A stretch of 64,000 nucleotides of DNA from Desulfurococcales archaeon (GTDB lineage Archaea > Thermoproteota > Thermoprotei_A > Sulfolobales > Desulfurococcaceae). Position 1 is the first letter of the stretch. Each line of letters starts with the position of its first letter. The notes beneath the pieces are model-generated. The model had not been told where the DNA came from. It saw only the letters and a program-made list of their open reading frames with translations, and did not search any database. Both the position numbers and the translations under genes were made by a program. The DNA lies in the NCBI GenBank assembly GCA_027022365.1, contig JALVYU010000031.1, positions 1-64,000 on the forward strand, written 5' to 3'. Below, one piece after another: positions 25,131 through 33,272 of this stretch.

Positions 25131-25598
25131 TTGAGGAAGGATAAAATAAGGGGGAATGATACCCCTGATCCTGTGCTTGAACTAAGTGGGAATAGTCTAA
25201 GAGTATACATGCTGCTCCTATCAGAGAGAAAACCAATGAGTATCAGGGAGATACAGCGCAGAGTCGGGTTCAGAAGCCCTAATAGCGCACGTCACCACTT
25301 AGAAAGACTATACAATATGGGATTCATTCGTAAAACTAGGAACGGATATGTAGCGATAAAGCCTAGTTCCTCGATACTTGATTTAGTCTTTATGATAAAA
25401 GGAAAGATCCTCCCCCGAATATTATATGTTGATCTGCTTGCAGTTCTTCTTCTCATAGGTTATATTGTGATCTATCATTCTTCGCTAAATATATTCGTCA
25501 TAGGCTCGTTCGTCGCGATCATAGCGGCACTGACTATTGAGCTACACCGGATACATAACAGGTTGAAAAAGCTTATAGAACGTGTTAAAAATAGTTAA
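25131..25598 (+). CDS. membrane-associated winged-helix transcription regulator
   Basis: A 155-residue protein with an N-terminal winged helix (about residues 20-75: RVYMLLLSERKPMSIREIQRRVGFRSPNSARHHLERL), then two membrane helices (about 98-115 and 118-135) and a short basic cytoplasmic tail. DNA-binding domains tethered by two C-terminal helices recur in crenarchaea, where they are presumed one-component membrane-bound regulators. TTG 25131 has GGTG seven bases upstream. It follows an exported membrane protein gene, which may be its sensor or target. Confidence 0.75.
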   Translation: MRKDKIRGNDTPDPVLELSGNSLRVYMLLLSERKPMSIREIQRRVGFRSPNSARHHLERLYNMGFIRKTRNGYVAIKPSSSILDLVFMIKGKILPRILYVDLLAVLLLIGYIVIYHSSLNIFVIGSFVAIIAALTIELHRIHNRLKKLIERVKNS

Positions 25599-25699
25599 AA
25601 TAAGTCATTTGCAATAGCTTTATGTTTGACCTGATAGCAAAATAACATTGGCGAAGTTGAAGTTATTGATAAAAACTAAACACGTGGGATGATAGCGCT

Positions 25700-26629
25700 A
25701 TGGCGAAGACAATAGTGATAAGCCACTGGGATCTTGATGGTCTTGCCAGTGCAACTATACTAGCTTTAAAACTAGCACCCGTAAAGATATGGCTGGCAAG
25801 CGTTACGGCTGTTCCTAGATACTTAAAGAAAGCCCTAGAGGAATACAGCCCGGACCAGATCTGGATAAGTGATCTAAACCCTCAAATAAGTCAAACCAAC
25901 GATCTGAGAATATTTATTAAACAAGCAAGAATTGAGGGCGTTAAGATAAAGTGGATCGACCATCATGAATGGGATCGCAAAATATATGATCTAATCCACC
26001 GATACAATGAAACGGTATGGTATCTGGTAGATCCCTCGACCGTAACAGCCGACCTTATTGCTAGAAGGTTAAGAATAAGAGATAATCCCTACATTAATGA
26101 ACTCGTTAGTCTCGCAATAGACGATGATTTCTTCATGAACAGATACGAGCTAACCATTAGATGGAGAAGAGTCCTGCGCTGGTACTCTTGGAGCATAAGA
26201 TACAAGGCACTCAATAGTTTCATCGGCGGTGACATAAGTCCCTACTGGATGAACAAGATGTATGAAGATGAGGTCAAAAACCTCTATGAGAACCTGATAA
26301 GAGAAGCCCTAGGCAGAATGGATATTATAGAGAAAAATGGGTTCAAGATAATCATATTCCAGGACGTGGATCCGAAAGTACACCCAGGAGAACTCACGGA
26401 AGCAGCGAAGAAGAACGGTGTAACAGCTGATGTCTACATTGTCAGGTATCCGAGAGGAGCAAGCCTAAGGAGTGACTACTATGATGTATCTATAATTGCG
26501 AAGATGCTTGGTGGTGGGGGCCATCCATATGCTGCCGGCATACCGGGAAAGATCAATATATCCAAGATCATTGAGGCGGTCACACACACATTCAAGCAGA
26601 GGATGAATACCAATACAATTATCATGTAG
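25700..26629 (+). CDS. DHH-family phosphoesterase
   Basis: A 309-residue DHH/DHHA1 protein. The N-terminus has SHWDLDGLASATI (metal-binding motif I), then ISDLNP, the defining DHH in KWIDHHEWDRKIY, and a C-terminal DHHA1 motif MLGGGGHPYAAGIPG. These families hydrolyse short RNAs, cyclic dinucleotides or single-stranded DNA (RecJ/NrnA relatives). The replacement of the usual HxDxDG by HWDLDG keeps the metal ligands. A second member lies at 54488-55513. It is followed after one base by a membrane protein gene. Confidence 0.85.
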   Translation: MAKTIVISHWDLDGLASATILALKLAPVKIWLASVTAVPRYLKKALEEYSPDQIWISDLNPQISQTNDLRIFIKQARIEGVKIKWIDHHEWDRKIYDLIHRYNETVWYLVDPSTVTADLIARRLRIRDNPYINELVSLAIDDDFFMNRYELTIRWRRVLRWYSWSIRYKALNSFIGGDISPYWMNKMYEDEVKNLYENLIREALGRMDIIEKNGFKIIIFQDVDPKVHPGELTEAAKKNGVTADVYIVRYPRGASLRSDYYDVSIIAKMLGGGGHPYAAGIPGKINISKIIEAVTHTFKQRMNTNTIIM

Positions 26630-26630
26630 A

Positions 26631-27140
26631 ATGGGTTCCGTCACGGGCCACGGGAATATAGAACTAATGAAGATGAGTCGTCCATTGTACGAATTGCTTG
26701 CTCTAATATTTACTGCTATTCTCCCAGGCATCGAAGCTAGAGGCGCCATTCCATTAGGTTTCGTCATGGGTCTTAACCCGTACATAGTTCTGATAGTATC
26801 CTACCTTGCAAGTTCTTTCCCATCAATACCGATCATTTACTTTCTTGAGAAAATAGAGCCCGTTCTTAGAAGGTATAGACTCGTAGCAAAGATATATGAT
26901 GCTTTTCTCGATAAGGTTAGGGGGAAAGCTGAATCCCTGCGTAAGCATAGATATATGTATTTGGCTCTTTCAGCCTACGTGGCTATTCCCCTTCCATTGA
27001 CGGGGGTATGGACTGGTAGTTTCTTAGCCTATCTACTGGGCCTTGAGCCTAAAAAATCGGTGATCAGTATATTTCTCGGAAACCTTGTTGCGTCCTTGAC
27101 AATTTTCACGACAGTCTATGGTATTTCAATCCTGCTATGA
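26631..27140 (+). CDS. putative small multidrug export family membrane protein
   Basis: A 169-residue membrane protein with the features of the Sm_multidrug_ex family (PF06695): AILPGIEARGAIPLGFVMGL near the N-terminus and YVAIPLPLTGVWTGSFLAYLLGL near residue 125, with four hydrophobic segments. The family name is historical and transport has not been shown for most members. The ATG follows the DHH gene stop by one base; an internal ATG at 26676 (MSRPLYELL) could be the true start. It is probably co-transcribed with the DHH gene. Confidence 0.75.
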   Translation: MGSVTGHGNIELMKMSRPLYELLALIFTAILPGIEARGAIPLGFVMGLNPYIVLIVSYLASSFPSIPIIYFLEKIEPVLRRYRLVAKIYDAFLDKVRGKAESLRKHRYMYLALSAYVAIPLPLTGVWTGSFLAYLLGLEPKKSVISIFLGNLVASLTIFTTVYGISILL

Positions 27141-27193
27141 ATCCTAGCCCCTTTAAATAAACAATTGACTACTTATAGACCGGTGTGTGGTTC

Positions 27194-27721
27194 ATGAGCG
27201 ATGTAAGGACAACTCTTAACAATAATGTGCTGATAGAAGAAGACTTAGTTGGAACCGCATATACAATATCAGACATGATAATTATAAGTCTGGCATATCA
27301 TGACATCGTGGATAAGCCAGAAGAGAAAGAGCATGCAAAGAACATAATTAGAAGCCTCGTAACAGAATGGCTAGAACTAGTTGCGCCGATCAAATACGTT
27401 CCGGGGCTTGTCGAGGAAGTAGCAAATACCATAAATAATAAGTTATGGGATTCAATAGTTGATGAAGAATTCCTAGAAAGAATAATTGTTGATACTTTGA
27501 TCTTCAAGGAAAAAGCACTTGTTGGTGATGAACCGGAAGTAATCGAGGCGCTCGCAACTGTCCTAGCGGCAAGGCTCGAGTATCTTATTGAAGCCCTTGG
27601 CGGTGATCCACGTAACACTGTAATAATTTACGATATACTATATGGTGAGAAACCTGGATCGGTAAGGATCGCCGAAGAGGTAGCCCTAGCAGCTACATTA
27701 CTGACTATAGCTACTAATTAA
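27194..27721 (+). CDS. uncharacterised acidic helical protein
   Basis: Unrecognised 175-residue soluble protein, predominantly acidic and helical (SDMIIISLAYHDIVDKPEEKEHAKNII, EEVALAATLLTIATN). No motif suggests an activity. ATG 27194 is chosen over the in-frame GTG at 27185 because GGTG lies 8 nt before it. It is followed by about 200 bp of AT-rich sequence without a gene, in which only T-rich tracts are visible. Confidence 0.6.
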   Translation: MSDVRTTLNNNVLIEEDLVGTAYTISDMIIISLAYHDIVDKPEEKEHAKNIIRSLVTEWLELVAPIKYVPGLVEEVANTINNKLWDSIVDEEFLERIIVDTLIFKEKALVGDEPEVIEALATVLAARLEYLIEALGGDPRNTVIIYDILYGEKPGSVRIAEEVALAATLLTIATN

Positions 27722-27924
27722 TAAGTGGATGTTTCTGCGTGATGATATAATAGTGTATATGTTTTGATATTTGTATGATTTTGTTATTGTATTTTGATAT
27801 ATTCTCAGAGTATTTTTCGTACTAAACGGATAACTATTATACCATTGTTTGCCAGAAATAACATGGCATTCATACAGCAGTTAAGATATCCGATGTTTTT
27901 GCATCCACATGGTGGTGTTTCAAC

Positions 27925-28839
27925 GTGGTTTCGAAGAAAGAGATCACGCGCACTTATGTCCCCATAATAATATTGATTATTGGTCTTTTCATAAACTACA
28001 ATATTGCGATCTCAACACTCGTCATAGGTGATTTCCCAGCTGAAATCCCATTATATTTTAATCTGCCGATGAGGTTTACGCAGGACTACCTGGTGACTGA
28101 CATAGGGTCTGGAAACTCCGTGCTCATACAGCATGAAGGATTCTCCTGGGGTGTAGGGTTTGCAGCCACAAGTAATAGTACGTCGTTCATACACATTGAA
28201 CTCTCGGGGCCGGATATTTATGCTATTACTGTATGGATAGCCTCTATGATCATATATTATCTCGCCTATAAGCTTATCAGTTATCGGTACGATTTCGTAA
28301 AGATAGTAATCGCAATTATACTTATCCTATCCTTGATCAGCCTCTACTACTATAATAATTATTATAGCATTCCAATGGTCAAGGCATATAATACCATCAG
28401 ATTTAAGCCAATAACAGCTGTTAATACTACTCAAACAACAATGTACGTCATAGATCAAGGCATAACATCGGACTCCCTCATCTATATCTCCACATCAATG
28501 CCTGTAAATATAATACTCGCCTACGGCCCGAACCTCGAGCACAGCAAGGTATTGGCTGTAGCGACGACACGGTTTGGCGGATACCTTAAAGCAACTGAGC
28601 CACACAGTGTTCTCGTCATACAGACCCTTAAGGGATTAAAGCCAAGTTTTGTCTATCATCGAGTATATTTCATATTCATACATGGTCCCAACATCTTTGT
28701 ATTCATAACTCCCATATTGATGTTGATAGCGGCGCTAGCAATTGTCTCAGTATATTCTAGACTCAGTCGTAAAATAGAGGATATATCTATTGATAAAGGA
28801 TCTAGAGAAACCAAATTAGGGGCGAGCCAGACCACATAG
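27925..28839 (+). CDS. uncharacterised polytopic membrane protein
   Basis: Unrecognised 304-residue protein with membrane helices at about 12-34, 100-118, 125-145 and 252-275. Two extracytoplasmic segments carry sequons (NSTS, NTTQTT), and the cytoplasmic tail is charged (SRKIEDISIDKGSRE). The GTG start has GGTGGTG (27911-27917) 7 nt upstream. The sequence is AT-rich and lies next to a transposon scar. No function can be proposed. Confidence 0.6.
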   Translation: MVSKKEITRTYVPIIILIIGLFINYNIAISTLVIGDFPAEIPLYFNLPMRFTQDYLVTDIGSGNSVLIQHEGFSWGVGFAATSNSTSFIHIELSGPDIYAITVWIASMIIYYLAYKLISYRYDFVKIVIAIILILSLISLYYYNNYYSIPMVKAYNTIRFKPITAVNTTQTTMYVIDQGITSDSLIYISTSMPVNIILAYGPNLEHSKVLAVATTRFGGYLKATEPHSVLVIQTLKGLKPSFVYHRVYFIFIHGPNIFVFITPILMLIAALAIVSVYSRLSRKIEDISIDKGSRETKLGASQTT

Positions 28840-28888
28840 ATGAAGTGGAACGCATCAGGGCTCTCTGTGAGAAACACGGTGTAAACTA

Positions 28889-29233
28889 CTAGCTCGTTTG
28901 AGTACCTGAAGGGTTTTGGTATATGGAGACTTTAAACTTATATGTGCTACGCGGGTAAGTTAATACGAGCATGCACGCCAGGGCTGTGATGCCCGATGAC
29001 GGTTTCTGTCCCATAAGGCGCTTCCCGTTGTAGGCATTGATGCAGCTCCTGATGAACCACTGGCAAGGATGAAGCGGCCGAGGGAGAAGTTCGTACAAGC
29101 CCCCGTAGCTACCGAAATAACCTAAACGCCGTACATGGACAACCGCCCTGATAGGGACGACTATGTCATCAAGAACCAAAGGGAGGTAAAATAGGTAGGA
29201 TGAACCCGTATCCGCGAGTTTAGGTATATTCAC
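28889..29233 (-). other. 114-codon open frame within transposon-scarred gap; status unclear
   Basis: The 430-bp gap between the membrane protein and the VWA gene holds one long minus-strand frame (including VHVRRLGYFGSYGGLYELL and SSGITALACML). The opposite strand, in one constant frame from 28989 to 29265, reads like a coding remnant interrupted by about six stops and ending in DEPV, as the TnpB tail at 21756 does. The second reading fits a decayed plus-strand tnpB 3' end, making the minus-strand frame a shadow. I recognise neither protein, and the GC content here is higher than in the neighbouring membrane gene. Confidence 0.3.
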
Positions 29234-29265
29234 TGTCCTAGTTACTAGTTACCAGTTCGGGCACG
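29217..29265. repeat. 49-bp repeat, copy B (matches 21735-21783)
   Basis: AGTTTAGGTA ... TAGTTACTAGTTACCAGTTCGGGCACG, the same length and ends as copy A. On the minus strand 29264-29238 reads VPELVTSN-stop, the same tail peptide as copy A, and this frame is continuous with the VWA gene just beyond that gene's own stop codon. On its left, AGGATGAACCCG (29197-29208) is an element end of the opposite orientation, so two convergent tnpB 3' ends meet here. Confidence 0.55.
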
Positions 29266-29273
29266 AGAAACCA

Positions 29274-30587
29274 CTAGACCTCAACAATCTGGAGGAGGTT
29301 CTTTTGGCTCAACCTCATTACAGCGAAATACTTGACTGAGATCCTCTTGAGGCTCCTATTATCTCCCATGACCATGACTGTGACGAGTCTTGCTCGTGCT
29401 TTCTTGAGATTGTATCTTACAATGTTCTCAGCTATTCTGTCAACTCCGTCAGTTATCAGTATTATGTCGCTTAAGTCCTTGGATCTTGCTCTCCTTATAT
29501 CGTTGCAAGCGGCTATGATTGCCTTCGAGATGTCTGTTCCCCCGCTGCCCTTGATCCTAGCAATATACTCGATCATCTTCAATACTTGCTTAGCCTTGGG
29601 TCTACGGCCGATCGAGGTTAGCGGGTAGGGTATGCTGTCGAAGAACCTAAAATAGAACTCCCTGTTCTCTCTCACAGCCCTCATGTAGAGGCTTAAAGTT
29701 ACCGCCTTGGCCCAGATCATCTTCGTGCCGTCCATACTACCTGATTTATCTAGTAAGACATAGATGGGGCCCTTACCTTGTGTTAACACCTTCCTGTATA
29801 GGAGGAGCTTACCTTCAAGTAGCCTTAAATAAAATAATTCATCGGGGAGAGCCAGTCTGCTAGGCACGATCCTCTCGATATCCTTACCGAACTCATAGCT
29901 CTCCAGCTCACCGTGTTTAAACTGGAGCTTTCTATCCGGTATCCGTAGCTTCCATGGCTTGATCCCGGTAAGGAGGTCAAGTATTCTCCGCACCTCGAGG
30001 TTGCGGGCTAGCTTGATCAGCTCGGGGCCGTACTCTTCATAAGCCATCATGCTTACTGTTCCGGGTTGCTGGCCCTCAACAAGGGTTTTAAGCTTCTTAG
30101 CGTTATCCACGTCTTTAGCCGTTATATTTGCGGCTTTCTCCACCATGCTCCTTAATTGGTCTTCCCTTACACCTGAGGGGAGAAGCTCGGAACCCCTCTT
30201 ACCATTCTTACTGGTCTCTCCACCATTGTTTTTCTCCGCTAGCTTCATCATTTCCACGAGGAAGACGCTTGCCGCAATCGATGATAATAGGGGGTCAACG
30301 AGCGTCTTTGATCTTATCTCGTGGATGCGTGTTGATGATAATAGATTCTTGATGAGCTTGTAGTCATTAATTCTGGAGGGCGGTATTTTCTCGGCGTCCT
30401 TAAGTATAGGCATTGGGAGGTAAAAGCTGTAGAAGAGGTCTGTGGAAAGCCTTATGGGTACATCTACTTCTTTTCCGAAGAGAATCCGCGATATCCTGGC
30501 GACACGGGCCCCCCTATACTGTGCCACGGGATCCCTGTAGTTCACGCCCCTGAGCAGGCCTTCTTCAATATCTTTTTCCGGATCCAT
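29274..30587 (-). CDS. CoxE-like von Willebrand factor A (VWA) domain protein
   Basis: A 437-residue cytoplasmic protein. The C-terminal half is a VWA domain with an intact MIDAS metal site: DKSGSM near residue 277, the threonine in GSGGTDISKA, and ILITDGVD. The N-terminal half is helical and charged. Partnered with the MoxR AAA+ ATPase encoded immediately upstream (13 bp), it forms the MoxR-VWA pair found across prokaryotes, which acts in chaperone-like metal insertion or complex remodelling. The client is unknown. A transposon end lies directly after its stop codon without visibly truncating the domain. Confidence 0.88.
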   Translation of the reverse strand: MDPEKDIEEGLLRGVNYRDPVAQYRGARVARISRILFGKEVDVPIRLSTDLFYSFYLPMPILKDAEKIPPSRINDYKLIKNLLSSTRIHEIRSKTLVDPLLSSIAASVFLVEMMKLAEKNNGGETSKNGKRGSELLPSGVREDQLRSMVEKAANITAKDVDNAKKLKTLVEGQQPGTVSMMAYEEYGPELIKLARNLEVRRILDLLTGIKPWKLRIPDRKLQFKHGELESYEFGKDIERIVPSRLALPDELFYLRLLEGKLLLYRKVLTQGKGPIYVLLDKSGSMDGTKMIWAKAVTLSLYMRAVRENREFYFRFFDSIPYPLTSIGRRPKAKQVLKMIEYIARIKGSGGTDISKAIIAACNDIRRARSKDLSDIILITDGVDRIAENIVRYNLKKARARLVTVMVMGDNRSLKRISVKYFAVMRLSQKNLLQIVEV

Positions 30588-30600
30588 GTTTTCGTCCCTA

Positions 30601-31758
30601 TTACATCATGAACTTCTGCTTAATCAGATCTATCAGCTCATTGATCTCGGATAAGACATCCAAGGCCCTCTTCCTAACGGCCTCATCGCTTGTTTCGTCA
30701 GCGATTTTTCTGACACGCTCTCTGACGGCCTCGAAGCTCCTCAGATAGTCGACAAGCCTTGGGTCGAAATCGGTTACGTGTAATATATATTCTTTGGCCT
30801 CCCTAGCGTTGGCCTCTATTTCGGCGAGCTCTTTTAGGTGCTTCTCGGTAGCACGTATCTCGTCAAGGAGTATGGCGTAGACTTGGCTCATCTCGTCCTG
30901 ATCCCTGGGAGCCACGTGTTTGAGCACGTATAGATCTTCTTCCCTAGCTACTAGTCTACCATCAAGTACTGCTGAGCCCGCTATCGCCTTTAGTGCCTTG
31001 CCTTTCCTCCTATCGGTTATATGTATTCCCTGGTCCTCAAATATAGCATAGAGGCGTAGTAGCTTCTCCTTTACTGGCTCGAGGTTTACCCTGAATACAA
31101 GCTGGTTAAGCATCCTTATGTCATCTATGCTTAGGATGGGCTCGGGCCTCTGGTAGAGACCTCTCTCTATATCCCATACGGCATCAAGTAGTTCCCTCCA
31201 CTTGTCCTCGCTAACGGGCATGACGAAGTGCCTATAAAGGAACCTATCGTATAGAGCCTGTAGCTCGGGCTCGTCGGGGACATTATTGCTGGCAGCTATC
31301 ATAGACCAAAGAGGCACTTTGATCTCGCTATAGCCGTCATATAGTATTCTCTCATTCATAATGGTAAGAAACATATTCAGTATGGCGCTGTTCGCGTTGA
31401 ATATTTCATCGATAAAAGCGATCTCGGCCTCCGGAAGCTTGTTACGAGTAATCCTAACATATCTCCCCTGTTTCAAAGCATTAATGTCCAGGGGTCCAAA
31501 TAGTTCATCGGGCTCCGTAAATTTCGTTAATAAGTACTTAAAGAACCTTGCATTGATAAGATCAGCCGCTCTTCTCGCTAGTGCTGACTTACACGTGCCC
31601 GGCTCACCGATCAATACAACATGCTCGCCTGTAACGATCGCGAGGGCTATGACACGCGCCTCTTCCTCCCTCCCCACAAAGGGCTCGGCAAGTTTCTCCA
31701 CGAAAAGCCCTGCTCTTCCAAGCAGTTGTTCGGTCATTAGTTTCTCCAAGACAGACAC
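30601..31758 (-). CDS. MoxR-type AAA+ ATPase
   Basis: A 385-residue AAA+ ATPase of the MoxR/RavA clade. Walker A is GEPGTCKSALARRA at about residue 51-64, with cysteine where GEPGTGKS has glycine; Walker B is IAFIDEIFNANSAILN; a sensor-1 asparagine lies in AASNN and an arginine finger near LYDRFLYRHF. The last 90 residues form a long charged helical region. Several starts are possible: GTG 31758, TTG 31749 (GGTG 6 nt upstream) or ATG 31737. It precedes the VWA gene in the same transcription unit. Confidence 0.9.
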   Translation of the reverse strand: MSVLEKLMTEQLLGRAGLFVEKLAEPFVGREEEARVIALAIVTGEHVVLIGEPGTCKSALARRAADLINARFFKYLLTKFTEPDELFGPLDINALKQGRYVRITRNKLPEAEIAFIDEIFNANSAILNMFLTIMNERILYDGYSEIKVPLWSMIAASNNVPDEPELQALYDRFLYRHFVMPVSEDKWRELLDAVWDIERGLYQRPEPILSIDDIRMLNQLVFRVNLEPVKEKLLRLYAIFEDQGIHITDRRKGKALKAIAGSAVLDGRLVAREEDLYVLKHVAPRDQDEMSQVYAILLDEIRATEKHLKELAEIEANAREAKEYILHVTDFDPRLVDYLRSFEAVRERVRKIADETSDEAVRKRALDVLSEINELIDLIKQKFMM

Positions 31759-31820
31759 CGGTGATTTGTGAGCTCCTAAACTGGAGATTCTAGATAGACG
31801 TTAAAATAAGGCGCGGAGAA

Positions 31821-31879
31821 CGGTCGGCTGAGCAACTCTTCAGCATCTTGGTTCAGCTGAAAACCGGGTTCGTCATCCC
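31821..31879 (-). ncRNA. candidate C/D box sRNA
   Basis: On the minus strand: ATGACGA (31876-31870, one mismatch to the C box), 13 nt ACCCGGTTTTCAG, a perfect CTGA (31856-31853), 6 nt, ATGCTGA (31846-31840, one mismatch), 12 nt AGAGTTGCTCAG, and CCGA (31827-31824) in place of the D box. Spacing is right throughout, but three of four boxes deviate. It lies in the otherwise empty gap between the MoxR gene and the next minus-strand gene. Confidence 0.28.
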
Positions 31880-31902
31880 AGTGAAAAAGTATTGAAAACT
31901 AG

Positions 31903-32253
31903 CTAGAATAAATTACTGATTGCGTCGTGCAGGGCTTTCTCTAGCTCCTCGAGGTCTTCCTGTAGCATGTCTCTTAAGCCCTTAACTCTTCTCCTCATAA
32001 GGAGCTTCCCGGTTATCACCATTGAGACACCTATACTTGTAGAGATCATTGTCGGGTCCGGCATCATCAAGAATATACTGCTATACTTCAAGAGTTTTTC
32101 GCCACGCTCATCAGGGCCTCCCTTAATAACTCTCACAGTCTTTTTTATCTCCTCGTACACTTCCTTAATCTCATCCTCTTCTATTCCTAGACTCATTCTT
32201 ATACGCCCTAATTCAGAATAGTAGTAATTATACAGTTTTAATAAAGGGGGCAT
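31903..32253 (-). CDS. uncharacterised small protein with one hydrophobic segment
   Basis: Unrecognised protein of up to 116 residues: charged helices (DEIKEVYEEIKKTVRVIKG), a hydrophobic stretch (MMPDPTMISTSIGVSMVI) that may be a membrane helix, and a C-terminal acidic helix (MLQEDLEELEKALHDAI). The open frame extends into the divergent DUF123 gene, so a shorter start is needed. ATG 32253 leaves only a few bases between the genes; ATG 32196 fits a TATA-like TTTATTAAAA at 32245-32236. Confidence 0.5.
   Translation of the reverse strand: MPPLLKLYNYYYSELGRIRMSLGIEEDEIKEVYEEIKKTVRVIKGGPDERGEKLLKYSSIFLMMPDPTMISTSIGVSMVITGKLLMRRRVKGLRDMLQEDLEELEKALHDAISNLF
32236..32245. promoter_or_regulatory. 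symmetrical TATA-like element between divergent genes
   Basis: TTTTAATAAA reads as a TATA-like box on both strands. It lies 36 bp before ATG 32276 of the DUF123 gene, giving a start site near that codon (leaderless or nearly so), and about 45 bp before ATG 32196 of the divergent gene. One box may thus serve both directions. Confidence 0.35.
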
Positions 32254-32275
32254 AACGGATTTGTACAATTTGTTT

Positions 32276-32728
32276 ATGGAAAGGAACACTGTAAGGGGAG
32301 TGTATCTCTTAATAATAGAAATCCAAAAACCATTAACCATAGTTATAGGGAACACGAGGTATAAGCTAGAGCCCGGATATTATATCTATGTCGGATCGGC
32401 CTGGGGCCCTGGCGGCCTTAGGTCTAGGATAGCAAGGCATATCAGGAAGGACAAAAAGATACATTGGCACATAGACAGGATAACCTCCACGCCATTTACA
32501 GCGGTTAAGACAATATGTTTACTGCCTGGAGCACCTCCATACTATGAGTCTAGGATAGCGGGTATACTATCAGCGAAACTGGATTTTATCCCGGGTTTTG
32601 GCTCCACCGATAGACGCGGAGATACATCTCATCTATTCATATGTGGAACATATAGCAAATGCGTGGAAACAGTGAGATCTCTTGAGAAGACGATCAAGTA
32701 CCCTGTAATATTCATAACATTGTATTAA
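32276..32728 (+). CDS. DUF123 / Uri-superfamily GIY-YIG-like protein
   Basis: A 150-residue protein of the DUF123 family, a GIY-YIG-related (Uri superfamily) fold. RGVYLLIIEIQKPLTIVIG gives the first strand, GYYIYVGSAWGPGGLRSRIARH is the GIY-YIG-like core with tyrosines and arginine in place, and KKIHWHIDRI is the family's hallmark histidine cluster. Nuclease activity has been proposed but I know of no proof. In some bacteria the domain is fused to endonuclease III; here nth is elsewhere in the window (9939-10625), so any link is only suggestive. The start is ATG 32276 or TTG 32270. Confidence 0.8.
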   Translation: MERNTVRGVYLLIIEIQKPLTIVIGNTRYKLEPGYYIYVGSAWGPGGLRSRIARHIRKDKKIHWHIDRITSTPFTAVKTICLLPGAPPYYESRIAGILSAKLDFIPGFGSTDRRGDTSHLFICGTYSKCVETVRSLEKTIKYPVIFITLY

Positions 32729-32830
32729 AGAAATAATCGTACGTTTGAACGAGTATCGGATACAAGGATATATTAACCTCTCATGTAATAACTGGAATTA
32801 ACCCATAACACGTAGGAGACGAAACCCGTA

Positions 32831-33271
32831 ATGTCCGGATCAGAAGAAAACACGTCCCAGAAAAAACGAATAATCGATCTCAAATCCGGAGAAGAAAACG
32901 TCCACGTAACCGGAAGGGTTCTCGAGACAACCCCTCCTAGGGTAATACAGACGAAAAGAGGACCTAGAACAATCAGCAACGCCATTATCGGTGACGAATC
33001 AGGCAGAGTCCAAGTAACCCTCTGGGGAAGCAAGGCCGGTAGCCTTGAAGAAGGAAAAGTCGTTGACATCAAGGGTGCATGGACGACCAGCTTCAGAGGC
33101 AAAGTCCAACTAAATATAGGTAGGTCAACAAACGTGGAAGAAGTACCCGACGAGGAAGCACCGCAGCCCGAGGAAATCCCCGAAGACCAGCCAACAGCAC
33201 CATACACACCGTCCAGGAGACAAGGCTTCGGACGTGGCAGGAGAAGATACTATCGCCAAGGAGGATTCTAA
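32831..33271 (+). CDS. ssb: single-stranded DNA-binding protein (crenarchaeal SSB)
   Basis: A 146-residue SSB with one OB fold at residues about 20-105 (ENVHVTGRVLETTPPRVIQT, ISNAIIGDESGRVQVTLWG, KVVDIKGAWTTSFRGKVQLNIG), an acidic, proline-rich linker (VPDEEAPQPEEIPEDQPT), and a short arginine/glycine-rich C-terminus (RRQGFGRGRRRYYRQGGF). The Sulfolobus SSB has one OB fold and a flexible acidic tail; the basic RG-rich end here is notable and could bind nucleic acid. TATA-like GATATATTAACC at about 32767 precedes it. The PqqD-like gene follows 1 bp after its stop. Confidence 0.88.
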   Translation: MSGSEENTSQKKRIIDLKSGEENVHVTGRVLETTPPRVIQTKRGPRTISNAIIGDESGRVQVTLWGSKAGSLEEGKVVDIKGAWTTSFRGKVQLNIGRSTNVEEVPDEEAPQPEEIPEDQPTAPYTPSRRQGFGRGRRRYYRQGGF

Positions 33272-33272
33272 G

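Noticed and set aside
27722-27924. C/D box RNA starting at GTGATGA (27739)
   Set aside because: No CTGA box follows at a permissible distance; the gap is simply AT-rich.
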